Of a stretch of DNA of 64,000 bases, positions 1 through 10,600 are shown piece by piece; the first letter of the stretch is position 1; each line of letters opens with the position of its first letter. The translations under genes and the position numbers were made by a program. The notes below the pieces were generated by a model, which saw only the letters and a program-made list of their open reading frames with translations, was not told where the DNA came from and searched no databases. Origin of the DNA: Microbacterium sp. Root166 (lineage in GTDB: Bacteria; Actinomycetota; Actinomycetes; Actinomycetales; Microbacteriaceae); NCBI RefSeq assembly GCF_001427145.1, contig NZ_LMGL01000001.1:1503241-1567240 (forward strand), written 5' to 3'.

Positions 1-265
1 ACTGCGAGCCTGCACTGCGCAACCCGTCGGCGGCGCGCTGCTTCTGCGTCGAGGCCTGGTCCGTCAGTTGACTGCGGGCGTCTGAGAGCAGGCCGCGGGC
101 GGCGCGCTTCGCCTGGTGAGCGACGTGGGACGCCTCATCCTTGGCGACATCGGCGACATTGGTCGCGCCCGCGCCGACCTCAGCAGCCGCGTCGATCGCC
201 TTCTCTTTGAGGCCCTCGCCGCCGGAGCCGGTGTTGTCCGGTGTTCCTGTTTCGTACGTCGTCAT
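1..265 (-). CDS. Ala-rich hypothetical protein, 3' end outside the window
   Basis: An open frame reads leftward from an ATG whose complement lies at 263-265, and runs off the left edge without a stop (88 codons seen). A good ribosome binding site (GAGAGGAAC) sits just upstream, which fixes the start. The protein begins MTTYETGTPDN and continues as a charged, Ala-rich, probably helical stretch without a signal peptide or membrane segment. Proteins of this composition often precede phage-holin-family and DUF3618 genes in actinobacteria, but that is inference here because the downstream genes are not in view. I cannot assign a function. Confidence 0.7.
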   Translation of the reverse strand, partial: MTTYETGTPDNTGSGGEGLKEKAIDAAAEVGAGATNVADVAKDEASHVAHQAKRAARGLLSDARSQLTDQASTQKQRAADGLRSAGSQ

Positions 266-495
266 GTCCGTTCCTCTCACTTTCGCGACGGCAAGGCCTG
301 TGGCACCCGGCCGGGCCTGGGGGTGCCCGCCGTCGGAACGGCTAGATTCCCTCCACGATGCGGGATCTCCGAGGGGGTCGACGTAGCGCAGGTCGTGGGA
401 TAACCTCTGCCGCCTCGACCGGGCCCGGCGCTTCGCTGCGCGTCGCGCCGAGCGCCGACGGATCCCGCCGTACCGTTGAGGAGGAGGTGGGGGCC

Positions 496-1113
496 TTGGC
501 GCGAATCGGCGGACGCAACTCGTGGATCGCCATCCCTGCGGGGATGGTGTGCACGGCGATCGTCGCTGCCCTCATCTGGCTCTCCCTGCCGATGGTGCCG
601 GTGACCATCGCCTGGGCCGGCGACACGATGCGCCGCGCGACCGCGCCCCGGGTCGCCGCCCCGCCGACGGACACTCCCGCGCTGCGCATCGTCGCCGGTG
701 AGACGATGGACTGTCGCTCGATCTACACCGACAGCCTCTGGAATGAGCTCACGTGGCAGGGAAAGGCGGTGCTCGACCAGAGCTTTGATCCGCCGGCGAC
801 CGCGGTGACGACCTTGACCGAGGTGCTCGCACCTGATGTCCGGCTGACGTGCGCGTGGCGGATCGACGGCGCGCCCGTGATCGTGACCACCCTCGCCGTG
901 GTGGCGGCGGACGCGCCCGCTCTGACCGAGGCGGCGCTCCTCGGCCAGGGTTTCGCCTGCGGGATCCCCGACGGCGCGGTGCGGTGCTCGCGGGTGCTCG
1001 GTGGCGTGACGGAGGTGCAGGTCGTCCGCGATGGCCTGTGGATGTCGAGCGTGGAGAGCGGGTGGCGCCCCGAGCGCTTCAGCGACCGCGTGGCGGCGGA
1101 GGTGTGGGGCTGA
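496..1113 (+). CDS. Single-pass membrane protein of unknown function
   Basis: I chose the TTG at 496 because GAGGAGGAGG at 478-487 lies at proper spacing before it; the frame is open further upstream to 358. This gives 205 residues. A hydrophobic segment at about residues 10-40 follows a short charged N-terminus, and the rest should be extracytoplasmic. The exported part holds four Cys residues, which could form disulfides. A -10-like TACCGT at 471-476 would give a very short leader. No family is recognised. The gene is on the strand opposite the partial gene to its left, so the 266-495 gap is divergent. Confidence 0.65.
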   Translation: MARIGGRNSWIAIPAGMVCTAIVAALIWLSLPMVPVTIAWAGDTMRRATAPRVAAPPTDTPALRIVAGETMDCRSIYTDSLWNELTWQGKAVLDQSFDPPATAVTTLTEVLAPDVRLTCAWRIDGAPVIVTTLAVVAADAPALTEAALLGQGFACGIPDGAVRCSRVLGGVTEVQVVRDGLWMSSVESGWRPERFSDRVAAEVWG

Positions 1114-1189
1114 CACCCGCACGGCACGAACTTGCAACCTCGCCTGCGCCACCACGGCACGCCTGCGCGTCGCAGGCGCGAGCGGGTAC

Positions 1190-1218
1190 TACCCTCGCAC
1201 TGCGGGGACCATCCCCGC
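1190..1218 (+). promoter_or_regulatory. Putative -10 element and leader hairpin
   Basis: TACCCT at 1190-1195 matches the TANNNT -10 pattern seen repeatedly in this window. Transcription would begin near 1202, exactly where a perfect 7-bp hairpin (GCGGGGA, CCA, TCCCCGC; 1202-1218) begins. The ribosome binding site of the next gene follows at once. A hairpin at the very 5' end of a transcript could protect it; this is inference. Confidence 0.4.
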
Positions 1219-1234
1219 GTGAGGAGTGCCTGCG

Positions 1235-2182
1235 ATGAGTGACCCCAAGTCGTCCTACGGCGAGCCGGTCGAAGAGCCCACGCCCGTCGATGACGTCGTC
1301 GGCCGTGCGCACGAGGGTCTCGCCGAGGCCGAAGCCGCGCGCCGTGAGTCCGCCGCCGACGAAACCGTCGCCCCGGCTTCCGATGCCGAGGTCCAGGCCG
1401 CTCCGGCAGCCCCCGCAGAGCCCGACCCCTGGGACTCGCCCGAAGCCGCCTCGCTGACGACCGAGAGCACGCCGGCCGCGGCATCCGACTCGGTCGTCTA
1501 CGACAAGCCCGCCGTCACGGCCTACGACACTCCCGCCGAGTCGGCGGCGGCCGCTCCTGTCGTGACCGCGAGCGACCCCGTCGCCGAGACCGTCGTCGTC
1601 TCGCCGGCGACTCCGCAGCCCATCTTCGTCCAGGCGCCGGAGGCTCCGAACCCCCGCGGCAATCGTGCCGCGGCGGGTGCCATCGGCCTCGTCGCCGCGC
1701 TCACCTTCGCGGTCCTCTACTTCGGTGTCTGGCTGGGCCTGACCGCCCTCGCCGGCGACGTCACCGCCGACAACGTGGGCACGGTCGCGCTCGGCGGGCT
1801 CGGCTCGTTCGTCCTCTGGGTGCCGGTCGTCGTCTTCTTCCTCGCGTTCTGGCTGCTCGGCGCCATCATCAACCGCGGTCGCTGGGGCCAGTGGGTCGTG
1901 TTCGGACTGCTGGTCGGCGTGGCGTCGTGGGCCGGCTACCTGCTCGGCCAGCTGTTCCAGGAGCAGTTCTGGATGCTGACCGCGTCCGAGGGCGCGCAGC
2001 TCATGACCGACAACATGCTCGCCCCGCTCGCCATCGCGGCGTTCATCATCGGTCGCGAGCTCACCATCTGGTTCGGGTCCTGGGCCGCCGCGCGCGGCCG
2101 CCGGGTCACCGAGCTCAACGTCGAGGCGCAGCGCGAGTACGAGCGCACGCTCGAGGCGGGTCCTCAGCTCGTCCGTCAGTAG
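1235..2182 (+). CDS. Four-helix membrane protein with long acidic N-terminal tail
   Basis: ATG 1235 is preceded by GAGGAG at 1221-1226 at good spacing; an in-frame GTG at 1226 overlaps that site and is less likely. The product is 315 residues. Residues 1 to about 143 are a disordered Ala/Pro/Glu-rich cytoplasmic tail. Four hydrophobic segments follow (about 146-170, 188-212, 221-243, 262-282), with the motif NRGRWGQW between the second and third. The C-terminus is a short charged helix. No enzyme motif is visible. Similar unannotated proteins occur in Microbacteriaceae. The next gene starts directly after its stop, so the two are probably translated together and may act as a pair. Confidence 0.75.
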   Translation: MSDPKSSYGEPVEEPTPVDDVVGRAHEGLAEAEAARRESAADETVAPASDAEVQAAPAAPAEPDPWDSPEAASLTTESTPAAASDSVVYDKPAVTAYDTPAESAAAAPVVTASDPVAETVVVSPATPQPIFVQAPEAPNPRGNRAAAGAIGLVAALTFAVLYFGVWLGLTALAGDVTADNVGTVALGGLGSFVLWVPVVVFFLAFWLLGAIINRGRWGQWVVFGLLVGVASWAGYLLGQLFQEQFWMLTASEGAQLMTDNMLAPLAIAAFIIGRELTIWFGSWAAARGRRVTELNVEAQREYERTLEAGPQLVRQ

Positions 2183-2692
2183 ATGACCGCGTCGCCGCCG
2201 CCCGGCACCGGGCCCGACAGCGCGCCGGGCAGCGGGCCGGTCCGTCCGGTCCTCGCGCTGGCGCTGGCGACGGCGGCGTTCTTCGCGCTCCTCATCTTCG
2301 GGCTCGGGATGACGAGTCTGATCGCCGACCAGGACGTGATCGAGACCCCGGGTCTCGGTCAGATCCCCGGGATCACCGGGACGGTCATGACGACTGCGGC
2401 GTTCGCGGCGGGGCTGTGGGCGGCGGTACGCCGCCGGCCGGCGGCCTATTCCGGTGCGCTCTGGACCGCGCTGGCGTGCTTCCTCGCCTACGTGATCGGC
2501 GTGTGGCTGGGAGCGCTGTTCTCCGGCGCGGGCCTGGCGGTCTCGACCGCGGTGGCCGGCCGGATCGCGACGTCGTGGTTCGGGCTGGTCGTCGCAGCGG
2601 CGGCGCTGCTGGCGGCGTGGGGCGGGATCGCGCTCGTGCGCACCCGGGCACAGCGCCCGCGCTGGCCGTGGGAGGACGAGTTCGACGAGTGA
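2183..2692 (+). CDS. Small four-helix membrane protein
   Basis: The ATG at 2183 follows the previous stop codon with no gap, so translation is probably coupled and no separate ribosome binding site is needed. The 169-residue product has a Pro/Gly-rich N-terminus and four hydrophobic segments (about 22-44, 66-80, 92-120, 128-152), ending with the acidic tail WEDEFDE. Its size and helix arrangement resemble the membrane part of the preceding gene, which suggests related roles. I recognise no family or enzyme motif. Confidence 0.7.
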   Translation: MTASPPPGTGPDSAPGSGPVRPVLALALATAAFFALLIFGLGMTSLIADQDVIETPGLGQIPGITGTVMTTAAFAAGLWAAVRRRPAAYSGALWTALACFLAYVIGVWLGALFSGAGLAVSTAVAGRIATSWFGLVVAAAALLAAWGGIALVRTRAQRPRWPWEDEFDE

Positions 2693-2754
2693 GCCGCGGC
2701 GGATGCGAGCCGCCCGGCGACGCTGGAATCACGCGCCGACCGGGCGTTCGGTAC

Positions 2755-2760
2755 TACCGT
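2755..2760 (+). promoter_or_regulatory. -10 element for a leaderless start at 2768
   Basis: TACCGT lies 7 nt before the GTG at 2768, and no Shine-Dalgarno sequence is present between them. The transcript would begin at or next to the start codon. The same arrangement recurs at least six more times in this window. Confidence 0.5.
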
Positions 2761-2767
2761 TGACTCC

Positions 2768-3424
2768 GTGGAGCGCTCACTCGAGACGCAGGTGAGCCAG
2801 GCCGTCGACGCCTGGCTGACTTGGCTGCCTCGGTGGGAGCCCGCCACGCATCGCGGACGGGTCGCTCCGTGCCGTCGCTGCTTCGGATCCCCGGTGCTGT
2901 CGGCGGCGGGTCTCGGCGCCGACGTGCCGCACGGGGTGCAGCACGGGCTGTCGACGCGGATCAAGACGATCGTGGACCGCGCGGTCGCCGAGTACACCTC
3001 GGTGAACCTGCCCATGCTGCAGGCCGAACTCGATCAGCAGGCCGCCCGCAATCGGGCGCGCAGCTATCGGCCCGCCGAGAACCTCGACCCCGAGTTCGAA
3101 GGCCTGCCGCTCGACCCCGACCCGGTACCCGGGGCCCCGTTCCTCTTCACCATCTCCGACATGGCCGCCGAGGCGGACGCCGTCGTCCCGGCGCTTCCGC
3201 CGCTGAGCGCCGAGGCGAAGGCGGCGCTCCGCCAGGAGGTCGGGCTGGCGGACGACTACGCCAACATGGTCGGCCGCGAAGTGTGCACGATCCTGCTGCA
3301 CCATCGCCTGCGGATCCAGGCCGCCATCAGCGAATTCGTCGAGCCGCAGATCGAGGCCATGCTCGACGAGCTCACCCGCTCGCTCGACGCGCCGTTCGAT
3401 CCGCACGACCCGCTCTCCGGCTAG
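2768..3424 (+). CDS. Conserved hypothetical protein upstream of the kinase operon
   Basis: The GTG at 2768 has no ribosome binding site but sits 7 nt after a -10-like TACCGT, so it is probably leaderless. The product is 218 residues, soluble, with no signal peptide. A Cys pair (CRRC, near residue 36) in a basic context could bind metal. The middle is rich in Pro and acidic residues; the C-terminal third is predicted helical and acidic. Homologues are sometimes given ABC-transporter substrate-binding names, which nothing in this sequence supports. It lies 135 nt before the kinase on the same strand, so a link to that locus is possible but unproven. Confidence 0.7.
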   Translation: MERSLETQVSQAVDAWLTWLPRWEPATHRGRVAPCRRCFGSPVLSAAGLGADVPHGVQHGLSTRIKTIVDRAVAEYTSVNLPMLQAELDQQAARNRARSYRPAENLDPEFEGLPLDPDPVPGAPFLFTISDMAAEADAVVPALPPLSAEAKAALRQEVGLADDYANMVGREVCTILLHHRLRIQAAISEFVEPQIEAMLDELTRSLDAPFDPHDPLSG

Positions 3425-3559
3425 GCGCCGGGCGCGCCGTGCGACGCTCCGTCCAGCGCGCTGTCAGAAGCGCGGGCGGTGGATTTGTTAGCATGGGCGG
3501 GTTTGCTGCGCTGTCGGCACGCCGGCCTTTCCGGCGCTTTGAACCTTGGGGGAGGTGAC

Positions 3560-4696
3560 GTGGCCACGAGGCTCCCGTCAGCGCCCCCGATTCTGCCGGG
3601 GCTGGCCTACATCCGCCCCCTCGGCTCCGGCGGTTTCGCCGACGTCTTCCTGTACGAGCAGGACATGCCGCGACGCAACGTCGCCGTGAAGGTCATGCCG
3701 AGCGACGTCCGCGATCCCGACCTGCGCAGGATGTTCAACGCCGAGGCGGACGTCCTCGCGCACCTCTCGGCCCACCCCGCGATCGTCACCGTCTATCAGG
3801 CCGGCATCTCGGCCGACGGGCGGCCGTACATCGTCATGGAGTACTGCCCCGATTCGCTCGCGCAGCGCTACCGCCTCGAGCGCATCCCGGTCGACGAGGT
3901 GCTCGCGATCGGCGTCCGCATGGCCGGCGCGCTCGAGTCCGCGCACCGCGCAGGGCTCGTGCACCGCGACGTGAAGCCGAGCAACATCCTCATCACGACG
4001 TTCGGCACTCCGGTGCTCGCCGACTTCGGCATCTCGTCGTCGCTGATGCCGAAGGGCACCGACGAGGTACTGGCGATGTCGGTGCCCTGGAGCGCGCCCG
4101 AGGTCATCTCCGAGCAGACCGCGGGATCGGTCGCGAGCGAGGTGTGGAGCCTCGGCGCGACGGTGTACTCGCTGCTGGCGGGGCACAGTCCGTTCGAGCG
4201 GCGCGAACGCGGGCAGAACACCAAAGAGCTCCTCCGCCGCCGTATCGCCAAGGCGACGTACACCGAGATCCCCCGAGCCGACGTGCCCGCCTCTCTTCAG
4301 GCGGCCCTCGCGACCGCGATGCACCGCGATCCCGCCCGCCGCCAGCCGTCCGCGCGTGCCTTCGCCGAGGCTCTCCGCGCCGTGCAGACCGAGCTGGGAC
4401 TGTCGGCCACTCCGCTCGAGGTCCCGGGCGAGGAGTGGTCGCCGTCCTCGGCGCCCGTCGACTTCGCCGACACCTCGCTGCGCGGCCCCGCGCGCTCGCG
4501 CATCGAGCGCGAGGGCACCCGCAAGCGCCGCGCCTCCACCGGCGTCTCCGGGCTCGCCCGCGACGAAGACACCGACTTCTCCGCGCCTTCCCGGGCGAAG
4601 GGGCGCGCGCTGCCCTGGGTGATCGGCAGTGTCGCGGTGGTCGTGGCCACCACAGGGGCCGTGGTCGCCACGCTGTTCGTCACGGGGGTGCTGTGA
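3560..4696 (+). CDS. Ser/Thr protein kinase with C-terminal membrane anchor (PFNA-type)
   Basis: I chose GTG 3560, preceded by GGGGGAGG; the frame is open upstream to 3479. The 378-residue protein has a complete Hanks-type kinase domain: Gly-rich loop LGSGGFADV (21-29), ATP Lys44, catalytic loop HRDVKPSN (Asp137), DFG (155-157) and an APE motif. A basic linker with RDEDTDFS near residue 338 is followed by one membrane segment (about 350-375) and almost no outside part, so there is no PASTA or other sensor domain. The stop overlaps the start of the giant surface protein. The order kinase, Ig/FN3 protein, AAA ATPase, DUF58, transglutaminase matches the bifidobacterial PFNA cluster (Pkb2 kinase). 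Substrates probably include the FHA and repeat proteins of this operon. A hairpin at 3520-3536 lies in its leader. Confidence 0.93.
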   Translation: MATRLPSAPPILPGLAYIRPLGSGGFADVFLYEQDMPRRNVAVKVMPSDVRDPDLRRMFNAEADVLAHLSAHPAIVTVYQAGISADGRPYIVMEYCPDSLAQRYRLERIPVDEVLAIGVRMAGALESAHRAGLVHRDVKPSNILITTFGTPVLADFGISSSLMPKGTDEVLAMSVPWSAPEVISEQTAGSVASEVWSLGATVYSLLAGHSPFERRERGQNTKELLRRRIAKATYTEIPRADVPASLQAALATAMHRDPARRQPSARAFAEALRAVQTELGLSATPLEVPGEEWSPSSAPVDFADTSLRGPARSRIEREGTRKRRASTGVSGLARDEDTDFSAPSRAKGRALPWVIGSVAVVVATTGAVVATLFVTGVL

Positions 4697-7600
4697 TGCG
4701 CCGTCGCTCCATTGCGGGCCTCGTCGCGGCCGGAGCCGTCATCGCGGTCGTCGCCGGCGTGAGCGTGGTGTGGCCCGGCCTCGACGCGCAGGAGACGCCC
4801 GAGGTCGACACCGCGGTGTGGGCGCTGCAGACCGGTGACGGCCGTCGCTACGCCCGGGTGAACACCTCGATCGGCGAGCTCGACACGGTCCGGGGCATCA
4901 GCAACCCCGACCGCGTGGTCCAGACCGGCGACGCGGCGTACATCTTCAGCGACAGCTTCAGCAAGGTCACCCGCATCGACGAGGCGCGGCCCACGGATCT
5001 CGACGAGGAGGCGCTCCAGGCGTCCGCGTCGACGCCGGCAGGCACGACCGACGTCGTGACCGCCGGCGACTACGTCGCCTACCTCACGGACTCGGGGGCG
5101 GTCTTCGCGGGTCTCCTCTCGTCGGAGTCCCCGGCGCAGCTCGACCCGTTCCCCTCCGACGACGAGGACGCGCCGCAGTACGCCGCCGATGCCATCGCGG
5201 TGGACGAGCGCGGCATCCTGTACGCGTACTCGCGCGAGAACGCCTCGGTGCTCCGCTACGACATCGCCGCCGGCGAGGTCGACGGCCGCGATCCCCTGGA
5301 CGTCGACGGTCTGGCCGCCCCGGCCGTGACGGCGGCGGGCGACACCTGGGTCGTCGTCGACACCGAAGACGGCGATGTGTGGCTGCGGGGAGCGGATGCC
5401 GCGTCCTCGGCCCCCACGACGGGCGCGGTGGTCGTCAGCGAGCCGGACCCTGGGGGAACCGACGTCTATCTCGCCGACGAGACGTCCCTGGTGCGCGTGC
5501 CCGTGGACGGCTCTGCGGCGGACCCTGAGATCGGCGGCACGGGAACAGTCCTCGGCGAGCCGGCGCAGCCGATCGTCCACGACGGTGAGGTCTTCGCGGC
5601 CTGGCTCGGCCAGGGCGAGACCGGCGGTGTGCTGTGGCGCTCGCGCGGCGAGCGGGTCGACCTGGACTACGGCGACCAGGCGCTGCCCGACCAGCGCCGG
5701 CCGGTCTTCGTGGCGAGCGATCAGGCCGTCATCCTCAACGACACGCGCTCGGGCTGGGCGTGGAGCGTTCCCGACGGAGCTCTCATCCCGTCGAGCCAGG
5801 ACTGGTCGCTCGACGACCGCACCGACCCGGACGCCGTCCCCAGCGAGGACCAGCTGACGGTCGTCCTCGACCCGAAGCCCCCGATCGCCGAGCCGGATTC
5901 CTTCGGCGCCCGCGCCGGCAGCCTCACAACGCTGCCGGTGCTCATGAACGACCACGACCCCAATGAAGACGTGCTGAGCATCGATCCCGCCTCGGTGGGC
6001 GGCCTGGATCCGGCCTTCGGGACGGTCTCGCTCACCGACGACGGTCAGCGCCTCGCCGTGCGCCTCACCCCCGAGGCCAGCGGCAGCGCCTCCTTCACGT
6101 ATGGCGTCACGGACGGCACCGCCGAGGGCGGCCTGCTGTCCGAGCCCACGACCGTCGCGCTCACGGTGGCCGCGGCATCCGCCGGCTCTCCGCCGGAATG
6201 GTGCGGCGTCGAGCGCTGCCTCGTCGAGTGGCCCGTGCCCGAGGTCGCGCGCGGTGGCACGGTCACGGTCCCGGTGCTGCCAGGCTGGGTCGATCCCGAG
6301 GGCGATCCGCTGCTGCTTCTGTCCGTCGAGAACACGACCGGAATCGGCACGGTCGCCGCCACTCCCGCGGGCGACGTCGTGTACCAGCACAGCGACAACG
6401 GCGACGGCGGCGAGGAGCTCATCGAGCTCGTCGTGACGGTGTCCGACACCGAGGGGCTGACCGCCCAGAAGTCGCTCGTCGTGCGGGTCTCGCCCGAGCC
6501 GCAGCTCGAAGCGCAGTCCTTCGCCGTCGTCGACACCGTCGCCGCCGCGCTCACCGTCGACGTCGCCGACCACGTGACCGGCACCGCCGGCACCGTGACG
6601 CTCGACTCCGTGCGCGTGCTCGACGACGCGGCGGCCACCGCGACCGTCGTCGACGGAACGACCGAGTTCGACTTCTCGGCGAAGTCCGCCGGCACGTTCC
6701 GTGTGGACTTCACCGTGACCGACGGCGTCTCGGACGCGACCGGCACGGCACGCATCACGCTCCTGCCCGCCGAGGCGCCCGCTGACCTGGCCACCTCGCC
6801 CGTCGTGGCGTTCGTGCACCCGCAGCAGGACGCGACGCTCGACGTCTTCGCCGCGGTCTCGAATCCGACCAGGCGGGTGCTGCTGCTGAGCGATGTCGTG
6901 GCGACGGCGGATGCCGGTGCCACCCTCTCGGTCGATGCCGTCGGCCAGAACAACCTCCGCGTCTCCGGCACGACCGCCACCGGTGGCGCGGGGCGTCTGG
7001 GCACAGTGAAGTACGTGGTGAGCGACGGGACCGAGGACCAGGGCTCCCGCGTCGAGGGCGAGGCCACGGTCTTCCTGCTGCCGCCGGCTCCCGAGCTCGC
7101 ACCCATCGCCGTGGACGACACCGTCGTGGTGCGCGCGGGCGCGCAGATAGACATCCCCGTCCTCGAGAACGACATCTCGCCCGCGGGCGGGCGGCCCACG
7201 CTCAACCCCGCGTCGGTCGTCTCCTCGAGCGAGGACGCGCTGGCGTTCGGCGCCGGCGACGTGCTGCGCTATCTGGCGCCGACCGAGCCGGGCGAGTACG
7301 GCATCGAGTACTCGGTCTACACGACGGGCGCTCCGGCGCTCGCCGACACCGCCACCGTGCGCGTGCGGGTGCTGGCCGACGACGCCAACCGCGCACCGGT
7401 CCCCGACACGCTCGAGGGCCGCGTACTCACCGGGCAGTCGACACTCATCGAGTTCGACGGCTTCGGCATGGACCCCGACGGCGACGTGGTCACCCTCGAC
7501 CGGATCGTCGAGCAGCCGGCGCGAGGCGCCGCGACGATCTCGGCCGACGGCGGGTCGATCCTCTACTCGAGCGTCCCGGGCGACAGCGGGCAGGTGTCGT

Positions 7601-10600
7601 TCCGCTACCGCGTGGTCGATGCGTTCGGCGAGACCGGCGAGGCCATCGTGCGTATCGGCGTGCTGGACGGCCAGTCGAACCCGAGCCCGGTGACCTTCAC
7701 CGACTATGTCCAGGTGCAGGCGGGCGAGGACAACACGATCCGGGTCAGCCCGCTCTCCAACGACGTGGATCCCACGCTCGGCACTCTGGCGCTCACCGAC
7801 GTGCGGCCGGATCTGCCGTCGACCCTCATGGACGGCAGCGAGAACCCCGAGTTCTCGCGCCTCGACGAGCGGCTGCTGTCGGTCGACGACGCGACCGTCG
7901 TCATCGAGGCGGGCACCGAGCCCACGACGATGTCGTTCCTGTACGACATCGAGTCGAGCACGGGCAACACCGGGCGGGGCCTGATCGTGGTCAAGGTCGT
8001 GCGCGAGAACGTGCCCGACTACCCGGTCATCTCCGACACCTTCCTCACTGCCGAGACCCGCGAGGACTTCCCCGACGGGGTCGATGTGCTCGACGACAAG
8101 GTCGCCTGGTCCGGCGGCGACGTCGCCGGTCTGGAGGTGTCGCTGTGGGGGGCTCCGGCGGGCGTGTCGGTCGACGGCTGGGAGGTCAGCGGCGAGCTGA
8201 CCTCGACGACGCAGCTCATCCCCTTCGCGGTGACGGGCGTCGGCGCCTCTGGCGAGGTCACCAGCTACGGGTTCCTCCGGGTCCCTGGCGACGACGACCT
8301 GGCGCTGACCATCCGCTCCGGCGCACCGTCGCCGGAGGTGACCGAGCTCGAGTCCGTCAGCTTCGACTTGGCCGAGCTGGTGGCCAAGCCCCGCGGCAGC
8401 CGCATCGAGGTCGGGACCGACGTGCGCGTCTCGGGCGCTCGCGCGCAGGCCGCCTGCGTCGTCGAGTCGGGGACGACGGTCCGCTACGACTCCGGCCCCG
8501 GAGCGCCGTGGGCCGACTCGTGCCAGGTGCCGGTGCGCCTGACCGGTCAGGATGACTGGACCTACCTCTCTGTCCCGATCATCGTCAACGCGCTCGATCC
8601 GCAGCCCGTGCTTCGTCCCGGCTCGATGACCGTGGGCCCCGGCGAGACGGCGACCTTCGACCTCAACGACATGACGACGTGGCAGCTGCGCGAGGACTGG
8701 GACGGCGTCGATTACGCACTCGACTACTCGGGCTCCGCATTCGAGGTGTCCGTCGACGGCTCGACCGTGACGGTCACCGGCGCCGACCGGGCCGTTCCCG
8801 GCAGTGAAGAGGCCGCGATCGTCTCGATCACGAGCCACACCGCCGTGGCCCCGGCGCGCCTGATCCTGCGCGTCGGCGCGGCTCCGTCGACCCTGCCGCA
8901 GGGCGGCTCGGCGACGCAGCAGTGCTCGCAGGGGTCGGGGGCTTCCTGCACCATCTCGGTGATCGGCGCCGGCGGCGAGGTCAATCCGCTCCCACGCACC
9001 CCGCTGGAGGTCGTCGACGTGCGGCCGACCGGTGCGTGCATCGGCGTCTCGTTCCGCGTCGCCTCGGCGACCTCGGTCCAGGCGTCGTGGACGGCGGATG
9101 CCCCGGGCGCGACGTGCACGGCGACCTTCTCGGTCCGCGACGCGCAGGGCCGGACCACCGCGTCCGAGCGCGACGGCCGGGTTCTGCTCGACCTCCTGGG
9201 CTACCCGAAGGCCCCCGCGAGCGTGTCGCAGACCGCGTACGCCAACGGCTCGCTCACGCTGCGCGTAGACCCGGGCGAAGCGCGTCAGGCCTACCCGGGG
9301 CTCTCCGGATTCGTGATCCGCTCGAACGGTCAGAATGTCGCGGAGTGCTCGGCCGACGGCAGCTGCCCGCCGATCTCGGCGCCCAACGGCGAGGAGCGCA
9401 CCTACGAGGCGTTCGCGGTGAACTCGGTCGGCGAGTCGCGCAGCGGCGTCCGCACGGTGGCGTGGGCGTACGACGCGCCGCCGGCGCCTACCAATGTCAC
9501 GTCTCGTCCGGTTCCGACGGCCGGAGAGGGAGGCGTCGTCGCGCTCACCATCGAGGGCATCGTCCCCTCCGAGACCGGCAGCGTCGAGATCAGCAGTGCG
9601 TCGGGAGAGCGCGTGCGAGTCCCCGTGCACGGCAACCAGACGACCCTGGAGGTGCCGTACTACCGTGTCGGGACCAACACCTCGACCCTGATCAGCGTCA
9701 CGCCATTCTCGCGCTTCGAGCTGCCGCCCGGCCTCGGCGGCAGCGCATCCGGAGCGGCGGCGACGACGTTCGGCAACGGCGTCGGCGTCCCGCTGGATCC
9801 GCGACTCAACCTCACCTCGACGACGAACGAGGATCGGACGGCCACGATCACGGCACAGGGAACCGGCGAGCTCAACGGCACCGGCTCAGTCCTGCACTAC
9901 GGCATCGTCGAGAAGGGGCAGGCCTGTGTCCCGACCGCCGGCGGCTCGCAGGCCACGTTCGCGGGGAAGCGGGTCGGTCGGGACTACTCGTTCACGCTGT
10001 GCGTCTCATCGATCTACGCGGGTGAGGAATTCGGCACGGCCGTCACGGAGGCGACAGTGAGGGCCTGGCCATCAGGGGCCGCACCCACGGGCTGGACGTT
10101 CGCCGTCGATCGGGCGCCGAACATCTCCGAGTTCCGCGCCGACTGGATCATCCGCGCACAGCCCACCTCGACCGAAGAAACGCCCGACTGGGGACATTCG
10201 GAACTGCGCGGAGGGCCGCCGACGACGATCTTCGGCCGTGATCCGGTCATCGAAGTGCGCTATGTGCACGATGTCTGGTCCGACTACGTCACCCCCTGGG
10301 CGCGGGTGGTTCCCGCGGCAGGCAGCGCGCCCTACCAGGTGCAGGCCAGCTGGCAGGTCGCCAGCTGCGTCGGCGGTTCGGATCTCGTGGCGAGCGGAAG
10401 CTCGACCGGCGGGGGAGCTGTGTTCACATTCGCGAACGGCGATATGCGGTTCTACGACGAGAACGACAACCTGATTCCCCGACTGGACAACACGACCTGG
10501 GCGGTTCCGCTCGGTGCCGTCCGCGTGGCGGGCGTCGGAGTCTCGGCGAACTGGGACGCGAAGGGCTGGGGCCTGAATCCGGCATCGACCACCTTCTCCG

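Noticed and set aside
3560..4696. PASTA-domain PknB-type kinase
   Set aside because: The protein ends right after its membrane helix and has no external domain.
4297..9630. A 1777-codon open frame on the minus strand opposite the Ig-like giant gene
   Set aside because: The sequence is Arg/Asp/Gly/His-rich without any fold or motif, as expected for the antisense of a GC-rich gene. The plus-strand reading has clear domain repeats and couples to both neighbours.
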